Made by a program: the position numbers and the translations under genes. A DNA stretch of 64,000 nt from Granulosicoccus sp. (lineage in GTDB: Bacteria > Pseudomonadota > Gammaproteobacteria > Granulosicoccales > Granulosicoccaceae): the NCBI GenBank assembly GCA_020627685.1, contig JAHDGK010000017.1, positions 1 through 64,000 on the forward strand. The letters are read 5' to 3'. The notes under the pieces were generated by a model. That model did not search any database and was not told the DNA's origin. It saw only the letters and a list, made by a program, of their open reading frames with translations. Position 1 is the stretch's first letter, and each line of letters opens with the position of its first letter. This document shows, in pieces, positions 27,197 to 37,895 of the stretch.

Positions 27197-28120
27197 CTAG
27201 CCAGTCGCTTCTGCAGGCTGCACGTAGGAGATGGGCGATGCTTCTCTGTCACTACCTTCGAAGACAACTTCTTCCCAACTGTTAGGTTGGTTTAGGAGCT
27301 CGCGCACCAACAAATTATTGAGCTGGTGCCCTGATTTATAGCCGTCAAAGGAACCGATGACGCTTCTACCTAGCAGGTAGAGATCGCCGATTGCATCGAG
27401 AATTTTGTGACGAACGAATTCGTCTTTGTATCGCAATCCGTCTTCGTTGAGTACGCGGTATTCGTCAATGACGATAGCGTTGTCCATGCTTCCACCCAGG
27501 ACGAGGTCACGCCTGCGCAATTCTTCGATGTCTTTCATGAAGCCGAAGGTACGGGCACGGCTAATTTCGCGCACAAATGACGTCGTTGAAAAATCAACCT
27601 CGGCCGTTTTTGTGTCGTTGCGAAAAACCGGATGCTTGAAATCGATGGTGAATTTGACCTTGAAGCCATTGAACGGCTCAAATTTGGCCCATTTGTCATC
27701 GACTTGGACTTCAATCGGCTTTTTGATGCGTATGAATCGCTTGGCAGCTCCCTGTTCGAGAATGCCGGCAGATTGAACGAGGAATACAAACGGCGCTGCA
27801 CTGCCGTCCATGATAGGCACTTCTTCTGCACTGACATCAACAAAGCAGTTGTCGATACCCAATCCGGCCAGAGCGGCCATCAGGTGCTCGATGGTTGAAA
27901 CACGAACTCCCGCTTCGTTGTACAAAGAGGTGGCGAGTTCTGTGTTTCTGACACCTAGCGCATCATTGGGAATGACAGCGACGGGGCTGATATCTGTGCG
28001 ACGGAACACAATGCCGGCATTAATCGGTGCCGGGCTCAATGTCAGGTAGATTTTTTTACCCGTGTGCAGGCCTACGCCCGTTGCACGAATTGAGTTTTTT
28101 AATGTTCTTTGTCGTATCAC
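27197..28120 (-). CDS. lpxC: UDP-3-O-acyl-N-acetylglucosamine deacetylase
   Basis: This 307-residue zinc amidase carries out the first committed step of lipid A synthesis. Zinc and catalytic motifs are visible: [16 protein letters not shown] and [13 protein letters not shown] set the start at the GTG at 28120, which gives (f)MIRQRTLKN, the classic LpxC N-terminus. It is supported by AGGA 7 nt upstream, and a frame extending to 28183 is not needed. It is the last gene of the dcw region. A hairpin separates it from ftsZ, and it converges on dciA with an 8-bp gap. Confidence 0.95.
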   Translation of the reverse strand: MIRQRTLKNSIRATGVGLHTGKKIYLTLSPAPINAGIVFRRTDISPVAVIPNDALGVRNTELATSLYNEAGVRVSTIEHLMAALAGLGIDNCFVDVSAEEVPIMDGSAAPFVFLVQSAGILEQGAAKRFIRIKKPIEVQVDDKWAKFEPFNGFKVKFTIDFKHPVFRNDTKTAEVDFSTTSFVREISRARTFGFMKDIEELRRRDLVLGGSMDNAIVIDEYRVLNEDGLRYKDEFVRHKILDAIGDLYLLGRSVIGSFDGYKSGHQLNNLLVRELLNQPNSWEEVVFEGSDREASPISYVQPAEATG

Positions 28121-28288
28121 AATAAAATCCTGCTGCAACCGGGAAAGCTTGCCTGTACCTGTATATAGCAGTTCTGACCACAATTTCAGTGGTCACATTC
28201 GACTATTTTAGAAACTGGCAAAAAATCGCAACCCCGAATTGACACGCTCACTTAGCGTCAGCACATCAGGCGAAATTAAGTTGAGTCT

Positions 28289-28312
28289 GGAGGTGCCAAC
28301 TCTGGCACCTCC
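28289..28312 (-). terminator. 10-bp perfect hairpin between ftsZ and lpxC
   Basis: GGAGGTGCCA (28289-28298), 4-nt loop, TGGCACCTCC (28303-28312). The stem extends imperfectly outward through GTTG/CAAC. On the minus strand it is followed by AGACTCAACTTAATTT rather than a T-run. It could be a partial terminator that lowers lpxC read-through, or an mRNA stabiliser at the ftsZ 3' end. The rest of the 28121-28381 gap shows no other clear element. Confidence 0.55.
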
Positions 28313-28381
28313 GACCAACTCGGGGATTTTACTAAATTATACGACTCCCTGCCTTAACCTTTAGCAGGTGTAATGCACGTT

Positions 28382-29623
28382 CTAGTCAGCTTGTCTGCGT
28401 AAAAAAGCAGGAATATCAAGGTATTCCACATCATGACCGTCAGTCGTAGGACCTGTTCCTGCAGAAGCGCCTCTTGCGCTCTTACGAACCACCGACGGCT
28501 TATCATAATTGGCATAAGGTGATGCAGCTGGAGCAGCTGGTCTGCCGCCTGCCGTATCAGCACCGCGACCACCATGCTGACCGTACGGAGAACCACCACC
28601 GGCTCCCGCAGCAACAGCACGCGTTTGTACAGCTGTCTGAACTGAACGCAACTGATGTGATTGCTGCTGGTGACCCAGACCGGTTGCCACAACCGTGACT
28701 CGCAACTCACCTTCAAGCGCTTCATCGATAGCGGTACCGACAACCACCGTGGCATCGTCTGCTGCGAATGCACGAACAACGTTACCAACTTCTTCGAATT
28801 CACCGATAGCCATATCAAGGCCAGCTGTGATGTTGACGAGAATACCGCGAGCACCCGCCAAGTCGATATCTTCAAGCAGCGGACTGGAGATTGCCATTTC
28901 AGCAGCTTCAGTTGCACGCTCATCACCGCGTCCAACGCCAGAACCCATCATTGCCAGACCCATTTCACTCATGACGGTGCGAACATCGGCAAAGTCAACG
29001 TTGATCAGGCCAGGGTTTGTGATGAGTTCTGCGATACCTTGAACAGCACCACGAAGAACATCGTTTGCAGCTTTGAAGGCATCCAACAAGCTGATGTTCT
29101 TACCCAGAACTGACAGTAGCTTTTCATTAGGGATAGTGATGAGTGAATCAACATGACCCCGTAGCTCTTCGATACCGGCTTCAGCAGTACGCATACGCTT
29201 GTTGCCTTCGAAAGGGAAAGGCTTTGTTACAACAGCAACAGTCAGCACGCCCATTTCACGAGCGATCTGAGCAACAACAGGAATTGCACCTGTACCTGTA
29301 CCACCGCCCATGCCGGCAGTGATGAACAACATGTCAGTACCTTCGATCAGGTCCTGGATGCGATCACGATCTTCCATCGCCGCTTGGCGACCAATTTCTG
29401 GGTTAGCACCAGCGCCCAGACCTTTAGTAATGCTTTGTCCAATATGCAGCACAGTTTGCGCGTGCATGTTTTTTAGGGCTTGAGCATCTGTGTTTGCACA
29501 AATGAAATCAACGCCTTCGATACCTGACGCGACCATGTGCTGTACAGCGTTACTTCCGCCGCCGCCGACACCGACTAATTTGATGACGGGTGAATCATTG
29601 ATTGAGTCAACGAGTTCAAACAT
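28382..29623 (-). CDS. ftsZ: cell division GTPase FtsZ
   Basis: This 413-residue tubulin homologue forms the Z ring. The GTP-binding signature is in GVGGGGSNAV near the N-terminus and GMGGGTGTGA in the tubulin loop. After the globular core (to about residue 315) comes a Gly/Ala/Gln-rich unstructured linker. The conserved C-terminal peptide YLDIPAFLRRQ binds FtsA and other partners. It lies 87 bp downstream of ftsA, a gap large enough for a dedicated promoter, which is usual for this gene. Confidence 0.98.
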   Translation of the reverse strand: MFELVDSINDSPVIKLVGVGGGGSNAVQHMVASGIEGVDFICANTDAQALKNMHAQTVLHIGQSITKGLGAGANPEIGRQAAMEDRDRIQDLIEGTDMLFITAGMGGGTGTGAIPVVAQIAREMGVLTVAVVTKPFPFEGNKRMRTAEAGIEELRGHVDSLITIPNEKLLSVLGKNISLLDAFKAANDVLRGAVQGIAELITNPGLINVDFADVRTVMSEMGLAMMGSGVGRGDERATEAAEMAISSPLLEDIDLAGARGILVNITAGLDMAIGEFEEVGNVVRAFAADDATVVVGTAIDEALEGELRVTVVATGLGHQQQSHQLRSVQTAVQTRAVAAGAGGGSPYGQHGGRGADTAGGRPAAPAASPYANYDKPSVVRKSARGASAGTGPTTDGHDVEYLDIPAFLRRQAD

Positions 29624-29710
29624 TATGTGTTTCTCCTAATCTAGTTACTTGAGTCGTACGTTCTCTATGCGATCGGTATCTTGTTGCACCGTTTTCGCTC
29701 CCGGGTTTAC

Positions 29711-30943
29711 TTAAAAATTCTTTCTGATCCACTCAGTCATCATGGTCAACAAGCCTTTTTTAGAGCGTGTGTCGACCGGCTCACTGCGTGGGTTACTACG
29801 ACTTCGCTGTCCGTAGAGCAGCAATCCAACACCTGTGGCATGAATTGGGTTTTTAGCCATCTCTGACAATCCATTTACATGCTGTGGTACTCCTAACCTA
29901 ACTGGCATATGAAAAATCTCCTCGGCCAGTTCCACCACGCCTTCCATTTTTGAAGTACCGCCGGTTAAAACAACCCCGGCCGCACAGGCGTCTTCAAATC
30001 CGCTGCGTCTTAGTTCTCCCTGAACCAATCCAAGCAACTCTTCGTATCGCGGCTCTACGACTTCCGCGAGTGTTTGTCTTGCCAGACGACGCGCATTTCT
30101 ATCGCCAACGCCTGGTACCTCTATCATGTCGTCCGGGCTTGCCAGCTGGCGAAGCGCACAGGCGTACTTAACTTTTATTTCCTCGGCAAATTGCGTAGGT
30201 GTTCTGAACGCGACTGCGATGTCATTAGTCACTTGATCGCCTGCAATGGGAATAACAGCGGTGTGTCTAATTGCGCCTTCAGTAAACACAGCGATGTCAG
30301 TTGTGCCACCACCCATGTCCACCAACAAAACACCTAAATCTCTTTCATCATCGGTTAAAACTGAATGGCTGGAAGCAAGTTGTTCGAGGATGACATCTTC
30401 TACTTCAAGGTTACAACGTTGTATGCACTTGGCTATGTTTTGTGCAGCACTTATTGAACCTGTAACAAGATGTACTTTCGCCTCTAATCTTACACCAGAC
30501 ATGCCTACTGGTTGGTGTATTCCATCCTGACTATCGATAATAAATTCTTGTGGCAACACATGAAGAATTCTTTGATCAGCAGGTATAGCGACTGCCTTAG
30601 CAGCATCAACAACACGATCAACATCATCTTGCTCAACTTCTGAATTTTTTATTGCAACAATACCGTGCGAGTTGAGACTTTTTATATGAGAACCGGCAAT
30701 ACCTGCGAACACAGAACGTATCTGTACATCCGCCATTTGTTCGGCTTCTTCTATAGCTTTACTAATCGCATGCACTGTTGCATCAATGTTGATAACAACA
30801 CCTTTCTTCAAACCTTGAGAAGGATGCGTACCCAATGCAAGCAACTCGAGTTCACCGTCTTCATCTACCTCGGCGACGAGCGCGACAATCTTCGACGTAC
30901 CAATGTCGAGACCGACTACCATTTGTTTTTCTGGTGTAGACAC
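29711..30943 (-). CDS. ftsA: cell division protein FtsA
   Basis: This 410-residue actin-like ATPase tethers FtsZ to the membrane. VGLDIGTSKI at the N-terminus and the phosphate-2 motif LLVDMGGGTTDIAVF are present. SHIKSLNSHGIVAIKN belongs to the 1C subdomain. The extreme C-terminus (LTMMTEWIRKNF) is an amphipathic helix that inserts into the membrane. It follows ftsQ by 16 bp and is the first dcw gene in this run not overlapped by its upstream neighbour. Confidence 0.97.
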   Translation of the reverse strand: MSTPEKQMVVGLDIGTSKIVALVAEVDEDGELELLALGTHPSQGLKKGVVINIDATVHAISKAIEEAEQMADVQIRSVFAGIAGSHIKSLNSHGIVAIKNSEVEQDDVDRVVDAAKAVAIPADQRILHVLPQEFIIDSQDGIHQPVGMSGVRLEAKVHLVTGSISAAQNIAKCIQRCNLEVEDVILEQLASSHSVLTDDERDLGVLLVDMGGGTTDIAVFTEGAIRHTAVIPIAGDQVTNDIAVAFRTPTQFAEEIKVKYACALRQLASPDDMIEVPGVGDRNARRLARQTLAEVVEPRYEELLGLVQGELRRSGFEDACAAGVVLTGGTSKMEGVVELAEEIFHMPVRLGVPQHVNGLSEMAKNPIHATGVGLLLYGQRSRSNPRSEPVDTRSKKGLLTMMTEWIRKNF

Positions 30944-30959
30944 CGTTAGGATCCCTTTC

Positions 30960-31838
30960 TCATTGCACTAACCCCTGCCCTGATTGCGACGGCTGGAGTC
31001 CCAGCTGCTGCGCAATATCTCTTCTTCCGTACCCACCGAGCGCAAATCCGTTGCTATAGCGCATGTCAAACGTTGTTGGACCACGCGAGCTTTCGTTATC
31101 AATTGACGTCGAAGCGCTTCCAGCCAATCGATCGTAGACATCTAGAAAACGGTTCAGACGAAGGTCTCTTTTTTCATAACCGAGCTTGACTGTGACTTGC
31201 TCTGACAATTCCAGAGTCTGAGAACCCCGGCTGTCCTCATTGAGCACGCCGATAGTTAGGCCAACGCGTGCCAATCGCGCCTCGTAGTCTCTGAAAGTGT
31301 CCAGCAATACGCCATGACGACCCGGTGCACCCGAGATCAGCGGCAGCGTGCTGAATACCTCGCTCCATTGGGCATATCGAGGGTTGTCCAACTGCAATTG
31401 AGGTGGCGTGAACAGTTCCAATCGCTTACTGATCAAACTGTCGTCATTCCATCGAGCCGTGGGTTCGTGTTCTTCAACACGAACCTCAATGCGCGACGGC
31501 CAAACACGACTAACTCTGGCATGAGCTACCCAGGGAAGCTCATCGACCGCACGTCTTACGCTGTCAATATCTAAGCTGTAAAAACCAGCGCCTGTAAATT
31601 CTTGTACCACCGCAATTAGCGCATCGCGGTCTTCGTAATCGACGGTACCCAGGATATCCACATTAGTTACCGGGAATCGATCCGGGTCTTGTGCCAGTCG
31701 AGATCCGAAAACACTCAACGCCACCAACAGTATCAAACCGATTGCGCCAATACTCCAACGCGTGGTCAGCGATACTCGTGGTGCTGCCAATGGCAACACT
31801 GGGCCGCTTCCCAACAGTTGCTCGGCAGGAGTGCTCAT
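30960..31838 (-). CDS. ftsQ: cell division protein FtsQ
   Basis: This 292-residue bitopic divisome protein has an N-terminal cytoplasmic stretch, one membrane helix (about residues 32-51), then a periplasmic POTRA domain (FPVTNVDILGTVDYEDRDALIAVV) and the beta domain. FtsQ links FtsL/FtsB to the ring. The ATG at 31838 overlaps the ddl stop by 4 bp (ATGA), so I prefer it to an upstream frame reaching 31886. The POTRA and beta regions are divergent, as is usual. Confidence 0.93.
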   Translation of the reverse strand: MSTPAEQLLGSGPVLPLAAPRVSLTTRWSIGAIGLILLVALSVFGSRLAQDPDRFPVTNVDILGTVDYEDRDALIAVVQEFTGAGFYSLDIDSVRRAVDELPWVAHARVSRVWPSRIEVRVEEHEPTARWNDDSLISKRLELFTPPQLQLDNPRYAQWSEVFSTLPLISGAPGRHGVLLDTFRDYEARLARVGLTIGVLNEDSRGSQTLELSEQVTVKLGYEKRDLRLNRFLDVYDRLAGSASTSIDNESSRGPTTFDMRYSNGFALGGYGRRDIAQQLGLQPSQSGQGLVQ

Positions 31839-32794
31839 GCGGCTAGCTCCTCTGCACTTAATGTATCGGACAGAATCTGCATGCACACTGTTTCGAAATC
31901 TACGCCTGCTTGTCTAGCTGCAATCGGAACAAGACTATGACTGGTCATGCCCGGCGCGGTGTTGCATTCAATAAAATGCGGCTCACCCGATGCATCTAGC
32001 ATGAAATCTATTCTGGCCCAGGTGCGACAATCCATGGCGGCGAAAACCTGTAGCGCCATAGAATTAATTTTATTAATGGTTGCAGCAGGAAGATCTACTG
32101 GACATTGATAAGTCGTGTCCTCTGCAAAATACTTGGCTTCGTAGTCATAGAAACCACTCGCCGGTTCCATGCTGACCAATGGCAGAACCGTGTTGCCTAT
32201 CACCGTTGCGGCAAGCTCAAGCCCGGTCATTTTTTGCTCAACGAGAACGGGGCCGTATCGACGCGCCTCATTAAAAGCCTGAGAGAGTTTTTCACCGTCA
32301 TCAAGTATGGACACACCAATACTCGATCCTTCCGTGGTTGGCTTGACTACCAGAGGATAACCAATGGCCGCAGCCGCAGATTTTGCCTCCTCAAGGTTGA
32401 ACACTAACTCGGCTTTGGGAGTTGCTACTCCCGAAAGTGATGCCAACGCTTTTGCCCGCCATTTGTCCATACAAAGCGCGGAGCCTAAAACACCAGTACC
32501 GGTATATGGGATACCCGCCAACTCCAGAGCACCTTGAAGCGTTCCATCTTCACCGCCTCGTCCATGCAATATAAGAAACGCGCGATCAAAACCACCTTCG
32601 ATCAATACGTTGGCAATATCACGACCAGCGTCCATGGCGTGAGCATCGACGCCCGCTGAGGTGAGCGAATCGAAAACCTGTTGTCCGCTCATGAGCGAGA
32701 CTTCCCGCTCAGCAGACCATCCGCCCATGACCACAGCCACCTTGCCGAAGCATTGCGGCTTAAAGCTGCGCAAGGTAAACAAAGACTCATTCAT
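31835..32794 (-). CDS. ddl: D-alanine--D-alanine ligase
   Basis: This 319-residue ATP-grasp enzyme makes the D-Ala-D-Ala dipeptide of the peptidoglycan stem. [15 protein letters not shown] (substrate-binding start), [26 protein letters not shown] and [14 protein letters not shown] are in the family order. It corresponds to DdlB, the isozyme encoded within the dcw cluster. It overlaps murC by 8 bp and ftsQ by 4 bp, so translation is probably coupled on both sides. Confidence 0.96.
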   Translation of the reverse strand: MNESLFTLRSFKPQCFGKVAVVMGGWSAEREVSLMSGQQVFDSLTSAGVDAHAMDAGRDIANVLIEGGFDRAFLILHGRGGEDGTLQGALELAGIPYTGTGVLGSALCMDKWRAKALASLSGVATPKAELVFNLEEAKSAAAAIGYPLVVKPTTEGSSIGVSILDDGEKLSQAFNEARRYGPVLVEQKMTGLELAATVIGNTVLPLVSMEPASGFYDYEAKYFAEDTTYQCPVDLPAATINKINSMALQVFAAMDCRTWARIDFMLDASGEPHFIECNTAPGMTSHSLVPIAARQAGVDFETVCMQILSDTLSAEELAA

Positions 32795-34256
32795 TGTGAG
32801 CCTCCACTGCCACCAAACGGCTTTTTGGAAAATGCTCGGGCAACGTCAACGCAAGCCCGCCTACTGTGCCGGCTCCCAGTGTGAGTACGATGTCACCATC
32901 TTCGATGATGCGAGCAAGCGCCTCTGGTGAATCATTGATATCTTCTACAAAGATCGGTTCAACAGCCCCGCGATTACGAATAGCCCGCGCCAGAGCACGA
33001 CCATCCGCGCCGGTAATATGCTCTTCGCCAGCGGCGTACACTTCACTGAGTAACAGAACGTCCGTTAAAGACAAGGCTTCAGCAAAGTCTTCGAACAAAT
33101 CACGGGTTCGGGTGTACCGGTGCGGCTGAAAAATAACAACCATACGACGGTCAGGCCATCCGCCCCGAATGGCTTTGAGCGTTGCGGCAACTTCAGTTGG
33201 GTGATGACCATAGTCATCCAGCAACTCTGCTGTACCACCGTCAAAGTAAAGCTGGCCATGTGACTGAGCTCGACGACCCACACCTGCAAAACGAGACAAG
33301 GCCCGCTTACTGGCTTTGACAGGTACGCCAAGTTCCAAGGCGACCGTAATGGCCGCCAGCGCATTAAGCACATTGTGTCGGCCGGGCATGTTCAACGCGA
33401 TATCACGAATCTCACTACTGACATCGCCACCATCATCGATACGCACATCGAAGTACATGCGCAATCCTTCTTGACGGACATTGAGCGCTTGAACATCTGC
33501 TGCGTCGTCGAATCCATAAGTCCGCACGGGCCTTCCGACTCTTGGCAATACATCCCGAATATTTTCATCGTCTATGCACACAATCGCCAAACCGTAAAAC
33601 GGCAGGTGCATAAGAAAATCGACGAAGGTCTGTTTTAATTTTTCAAAATCACCGTCATACGTTGATAAGTGATCCGCATCGATGTTGGTCACGATAGACA
33701 TAACGGGCTGCAAATAGAGGAAAGAGGCATCGCTTTCGTCGGCCTCTGCTACCAACCATTCAGACTGTCCCAAATAGGCATTCGTTGAAGAACTGTTTAG
33801 CCTGCCACCAATGACGTAAGTGGGGTCCATACCCCCTTCGGTTAGTAAGCTGGCAACCAGACTGGTAGTCGTTGTTTTTCCATGCGTCCCTGCCACTGCT
33901 ATGCCCTGTTGAAAGCGCATGAGCTCTGCCAGCATTTCTGCACGACGGACAACGGGGATACGCATCTCTCTTGCGCGTACTAACTCAGGGTTGTCTTCTG
34001 GCACCGCTGTGGATATGACGACGACATCTGCATCTTCAACGTGTTCGGCGGCGTGTCCGCGTTTAACCACAATGCCCAGACTTTCCAGACGCTTCGTGAG
34101 TGCATTGCTACCGAGATCTGAACCACTGACCCTGAAGCCCAAGTGATGCATGACTTCGGCAATACCACCCATACCGACACCACCGATGCCAATGAAGTGC
34201 ATTGCCCGCACGCGTCGCATCTGTCCTTTCACAACCGGCGAAATATCAACAACCAT
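32787..34256 (-). CDS. murC: UDP-N-acetylmuramate--L-alanine ligase
   Basis: This 489-residue cytoplasmic Mur ligase adds the first stem residue, L-Ala. The N-terminal UDP-binding [18 protein letters not shown] is typical of MurC. The ATP loop [11 protein letters not shown] and the Asp/His motif [10 protein letters not shown] follow in order. It starts on the last base of the murG stop codon (1-bp overlap) and overlaps ddl by 8 bp. The murB gene, needed to make its substrate, is not in this window. Confidence 0.97.
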   Translation of the reverse strand: MVVDISPVVKGQMRRVRAMHFIGIGGVGMGGIAEVMHHLGFRVSGSDLGSNALTKRLESLGIVVKRGHAAEHVEDADVVVISTAVPEDNPELVRAREMRIPVVRRAEMLAELMRFQQGIAVAGTHGKTTTTSLVASLLTEGGMDPTYVIGGRLNSSSTNAYLGQSEWLVAEADESDASFLYLQPVMSIVTNIDADHLSTYDGDFEKLKQTFVDFLMHLPFYGLAIVCIDDENIRDVLPRVGRPVRTYGFDDAADVQALNVRQEGLRMYFDVRIDDGGDVSSEIRDIALNMPGRHNVLNALAAITVALELGVPVKASKRALSRFAGVGRRAQSHGQLYFDGGTAELLDDYGHHPTEVAATLKAIRGGWPDRRMVVIFQPHRYTRTRDLFEDFAEALSLTDVLLLSEVYAAGEEHITGADGRALARAIRNRGAVEPIFVEDINDSPEALARIIEDGDIVLTLGAGTVGGLALTLPEHFPKSRLVAVEAHNE

Positions 34257-35329
34257 TAGCTGGATACCTCTATTAGTGCATCTGCCACCACCGCAGCAGC
34301 GGAAGGCATGAAACAGCTTTTGGCCGCCTGACTCATTTTGTTCAGCAACGATCTATCATTTAGTAACGGTTGAATTGCCTGAGCCAGAGACGCAGGAGTA
34401 AGTTGATCCTGAGGTAACAAAACAGCAGCCCCCACATTGGATAAATGCTGCGCATTTTTTGTCTGGTGGTCATCGACTGCAAACGGAAATGGCACTAGCA
34501 CACTAGGCATTCCCAACGCGCTTAACTCAGTGACGGTCATAGCCCCACTTCGACAAATAACGAGATCAGCCTGCTCATAGGCCCCTGCCATATCGTCAAT
34601 GAAATCGGAAACTTCGCAGACCGCCTTTGAAGCATTGGCATAACGACCACGAACCGCATCACCGTCTTGCATACCCGCTTGATGTCGGACGTGGACAACT
34701 TCGTCCAGCTCGGCAATCGCTAGCGGCACTATCTCGTTGAGCGCGCGCGCACCACGACTGCCACCCACAATCAAAATATTTAACGGTGCAACGCTTTCAT
34801 GCTGCTTTGATGCACGTGATGCTAGTTGCGCAATTCGGGTACTGACTGGATTGCCGACAACCTGCTCTCCCGTTTTATCGCCAAAGGCACCCGGGAAGGC
34901 AGAAAAAACACGACTAGCTAATCCGCTCAAGCAACGGTTTGTCATACCGGCAACCGCATTTTGCTCATGCAGCACAAGAGGCTTTCTTAGCAGCAAAGCC
35001 GCAATACCAACAGGTCCCGATACAAAGCCGCCCATACCCAACACCGCACGAGGCTTCAGCGAGTACACAAGCCGGAGACTTTGAAAGCACGAGCGCAACA
35101 ATTTAAACGGACCCACAAGCGTTTGCAGAATGTTTTTCCCACGCAAGCCGGCAACGGAGATCCATCGAATATCGATACCCGCGGCAGGCACAAGACGCGC
35201 CTCCAAACCGGATGTTGTACCCAACCAGACAACCGGGATATCCCGCTCGCGAAGCTCATCAACAACCGCAAGCGCTGGAATAACGTGCCCGCCAGTACCG
35301 CCAGCTGCTATCACGACAGGTTGCATCAT
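34256..35329 (-). CDS. murG: lipid II synthase MurG
   Basis: This 357-residue GT-B glycosyltransferase at the cytoplasmic membrane face adds GlcNAc from UDP-GlcNAc to lipid I, forming lipid II. The N-terminal glycine loop [10 protein letters not shown] and the second loop [11 protein letters not shown] are present. The C-terminal nucleotide-binding segment [20 protein letters not shown] lies close to [14 protein letters not shown]. Length is standard. It overlaps ftsW by 4 bp and murC by 1 bp. Confidence 0.97.
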   Translation of the reverse strand: MMQPVVIAAGGTGGHVIPALAVVDELRERDIPVVWLGTTSGLEARLVPAAGIDIRWISVAGLRGKNILQTLVGPFKLLRSCFQSLRLVYSLKPRAVLGMGGFVSGPVGIAALLLRKPLVLHEQNAVAGMTNRCLSGLASRVFSAFPGAFGDKTGEQVVGNPVSTRIAQLASRASKQHESVAPLNILIVGGSRGARALNEIVPLAIAELDEVVHVRHQAGMQDGDAVRGRYANASKAVCEVSDFIDDMAGAYEQADLVICRSGAMTVTELSALGMPSVLVPFPFAVDDHQTKNAQHLSNVGAAVLLPQDQLTPASLAQAIQPLLNDRSLLNKMSQAAKSCFMPSAAAVVADALIEVSS

Positions 35330-36552
35330 GCAGCACCTCCCGTAGATTTACTTTCGCGTGCATGCAATGCCAGATGAGCGTTCTGACGAAGCTCCCATTC
35401 AACCCGAAGTAATAAACTGAAAGTGATGGCAAATACGACCGCACTACTACCGCCATAACTCATCAATGGCAACGTGATTCCCTTAGTAGGAAGAATGCCC
35501 AGATTCACGCCCATGTTGATAAAGGATTGCAGACCAATCCAAGAGCCAATTCCCAGCGCTATGAATCCGGCAAATCGATTACCTTGCTCATCAGCAATTT
35601 TTGCTAATCGAAAGCAGCGCCAAACGATAAAGCAATACAAAAATATTAAGAACAATGCCCCGAGCATGCCTAATTCTTCGCACAGCACGGCAAACAGAAA
35701 ATCGGTGTGTGCCTCAGGCAAATAGAACAGCTTTTGCACACTGTTGCCAAACCCTGTACCGGTTAAGCCACCGCTTCCAATCGCGATCAACGACTGAGTT
35801 AACTGAAAGCCTGCACCAAACGGGTCTTCAAACGGGTCAAGAAAACTGGAGAAGCGTCTTAGTCGATAGCTAGATGTCATTACCAGTGCAGTACCTACGG
35901 TACCGAGCACTGCCACCATCGCCAGGAACTGACTGAATCGAACCCCCGCCACTAACAACATGATGATGGCCGTTGCGACAATAACAACAGCAGCCCCAAA
36001 ATCGGGCTCTAGCAGTAACAACCCGCCAGCCACACAGATCAAGACAAGCGGCCTGATGAATCCGCCGAACGTGGTTTGTACTAGATAACCGCGGCGCACC
36101 AAGTAGCCGGCTAAGTACACGATGACGAAAAGCTTCACCGTCTCTGAAACCTGAATGGTAAATGCACCGACATCGATCCAACGGCGACTACCGTTCACTT
36201 CCTTACCAATACCCGGAATAAGTACCAACGTCAGAAACACCAGTGAGGTAATAATCAGGTGCGGCCCGTATTTTTCCCACACAGCCAATGGCAAGCGAAA
36301 AATTAGAACACCAAAAACGCAACCAATGCTCAAGAAGATCAGCTGTCGCGTTAAGAAATGGAATGGGTTGTTATAGTTCTCCGCAGCAAACGCCATCGAC
36401 GCCGAACCAATCATGGCTGCGCCAAACAACCCAAGCGTTAAAATAGAGATGAGCAAAGCGTGATCAGAAAATTTCTGACCAGACAACGGATTGGCCACTT
36501 GTACCGATACCGGCGTGCTACTGGAAGCCACTCTGGAGACTAAGGTGCTCAT
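35326..36552 (-). CDS. ftsW: septal peptidoglycan polymerase FtsW
   Basis: This 408-residue SEDS-family protein with about ten membrane helices polymerises lipid II at the septum together with FtsI. Family signatures include NGSRRWIDVG, the loop with LLLEPDFGAAVVI (catalytic Asp in EPDFG), and GLPTKGITLPLMSYGGSS in the form ILPTKGITLPLMSYGGSS. FtsI is encoded upstream in the same operon. It overlaps murD and murG by 4 bp each. Confidence 0.96.
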   Translation of the reverse strand: MSTLVSRVASSSTPVSVQVANPLSGQKFSDHALLISILTLGLFGAAMIGSASMAFAAENYNNPFHFLTRQLIFLSIGCVFGVLIFRLPLAVWEKYGPHLIITSLVFLTLVLIPGIGKEVNGSRRWIDVGAFTIQVSETVKLFVIVYLAGYLVRRGYLVQTTFGGFIRPLVLICVAGGLLLLEPDFGAAVVIVATAIIMLLVAGVRFSQFLAMVAVLGTVGTALVMTSSYRLRRFSSFLDPFEDPFGAGFQLTQSLIAIGSGGLTGTGFGNSVQKLFYLPEAHTDFLFAVLCEELGMLGALFLIFLYCFIVWRCFRLAKIADEQGNRFAGFIALGIGSWIGLQSFINMGVNLGILPTKGITLPLMSYGGSSAVVFAITFSLLLRVEWELRQNAHLALHARESKSTGGAA

Positions 36553-37895
36553 GCAGCCAGCACCTCCTCAACCGTGGCAGCAAACTGCTCTCCACGATCT
36601 TCAAAATTGCGAAACATATCGAAGCTTGAACACGCTGGCGATAACAACACGACGTCGCCATCTTTCGCATGCTGGTGAGCCGCTTCAACAGCGCTCCTAA
36701 GCTCCTCAGCCATAATGATCGTTGTGGAGCCTTCCAGCTGATTGCGGATTTGCGCACGATCCCGACCAATGAGTATGAGTAACTTGACGCGCTGCTCGAC
36801 AAGCTGTCGCAAAGCGCTGAAATCAGCCCCTTTTGAAATACCACCGGCAATTAAAATAACCGATCCGGGCATAGCTTGAATGGCCTTACTGCACGCATCA
36901 ATATTGGTCCCTTTGGAATCGTTGTACCAACGCACACCTTTAGACTCACCAATGTATTCACTTCTGTGAGGTAATCCGGCGAAACCGACAAGGCCTTTTT
37001 TAAGTGCTGTAAAAGGCACTTGCAATGGCTCTATAAGCGCAAGAACAGCCAAGGCATTAGCGGCATTGTGATCACCTGGCACCGATAGCTCGCTCTGATC
37101 AAGAAACGCAAAATTCTCATCACACAACCATGTTTGGTCGTTTTTAATTACCCGGTGCCAACGACTGTTTTGATCTGACTGGGTTGATAAGGTGAATTTT
37201 TCGCAGACACCCTCAATGGATTCATCATCTTGAGGCCACGTACGAGGATCATCCTGATTGACAACGCAGTACTCAGCATCTTTCAATAGTGATCGCTTTA
37301 CGGCTGCGTAGTGCTCAATATCATCGTAACGATCCAGATGATCATCGCTAACATTCAACACGGCAGCTGCCAGAGGCTTCAACGAACGTGTTGATTCAAG
37401 CTGGTAGCTTGAAAGCTCCAACACATAAACATCCGCAGATTCGCCAAGACTATCTAAGGCTGGTAAACCAATATTTCCGCATGCTATTGCGTTGATTCCG
37501 GCCCCTTGTAGTGTGTGTGCAATCCAGGAAACCACTGTGCTCTTGCCATTAGAACCCGTAACCGCAATCACCGGTGCTTCGACAACCCCGGCAAAGAGTT
37601 CTATGTCTCCAATGACATCAACACCTGCGGCAATCGCCTCCTTGATTGACGTCAGCGATCGGGGTACGCCCGGACTAAGGACTAAAACATCGAAAGTCTT
37701 AAACAGATCAGCACTGAACTGTGTGTGAAATTCACACGACAAATTAGCCGTATGGGTGTCAGCAGTTTGCTGATCACATTCATCCGCTACTTCAAAAGTC
37801 ACATCGTGCAATTGAAGAAAACGCGCAACAGAGGCACCTGTTGAGCCAAAGCCAACAATAAGCACACGCTTTGTTGTCAATGTACGCGGATGCAT
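36549..37895 (-). CDS. murD: UDP-N-acetylmuramoylalanine--D-glutamate ligase
   Basis: This 448-residue Mur ligase adds D-Glu as the second stem residue. Visible motifs are VLIVGFGSTGASVARFL at the N-terminus, the ATP loop GSNGKSTVVSW and NDSKGTN in the C-terminal half. I set the start at the ATG at 37895, which shares a base with the mraY stop (TAATG). A frame extending to 37952 would run into mraY with no support. Residues include the usual C-terminal SPACSSFDMFRNFEDRG. Confidence 0.96.
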   Translation of the reverse strand: MHPRTLTTKRVLIVGFGSTGASVARFLQLHDVTFEVADECDQQTADTHTANLSCEFHTQFSADLFKTFDVLVLSPGVPRSLTSIKEAIAAGVDVIGDIELFAGVVEAPVIAVTGSNGKSTVVSWIAHTLQGAGINAIACGNIGLPALDSLGESADVYVLELSSYQLESTRSLKPLAAAVLNVSDDHLDRYDDIEHYAAVKRSLLKDAEYCVVNQDDPRTWPQDDESIEGVCEKFTLSTQSDQNSRWHRVIKNDQTWLCDENFAFLDQSELSVPGDHNAANALAVLALIEPLQVPFTALKKGLVGFAGLPHRSEYIGESKGVRWYNDSKGTNIDACSKAIQAMPGSVILIAGGISKGADFSALRQLVEQRVKLLILIGRDRAQIRNQLEGSTTIIMAEELRSAVEAAHQHAKDGDVVLLSPACSSFDMFRNFEDRGEQFAATVEEVLAA

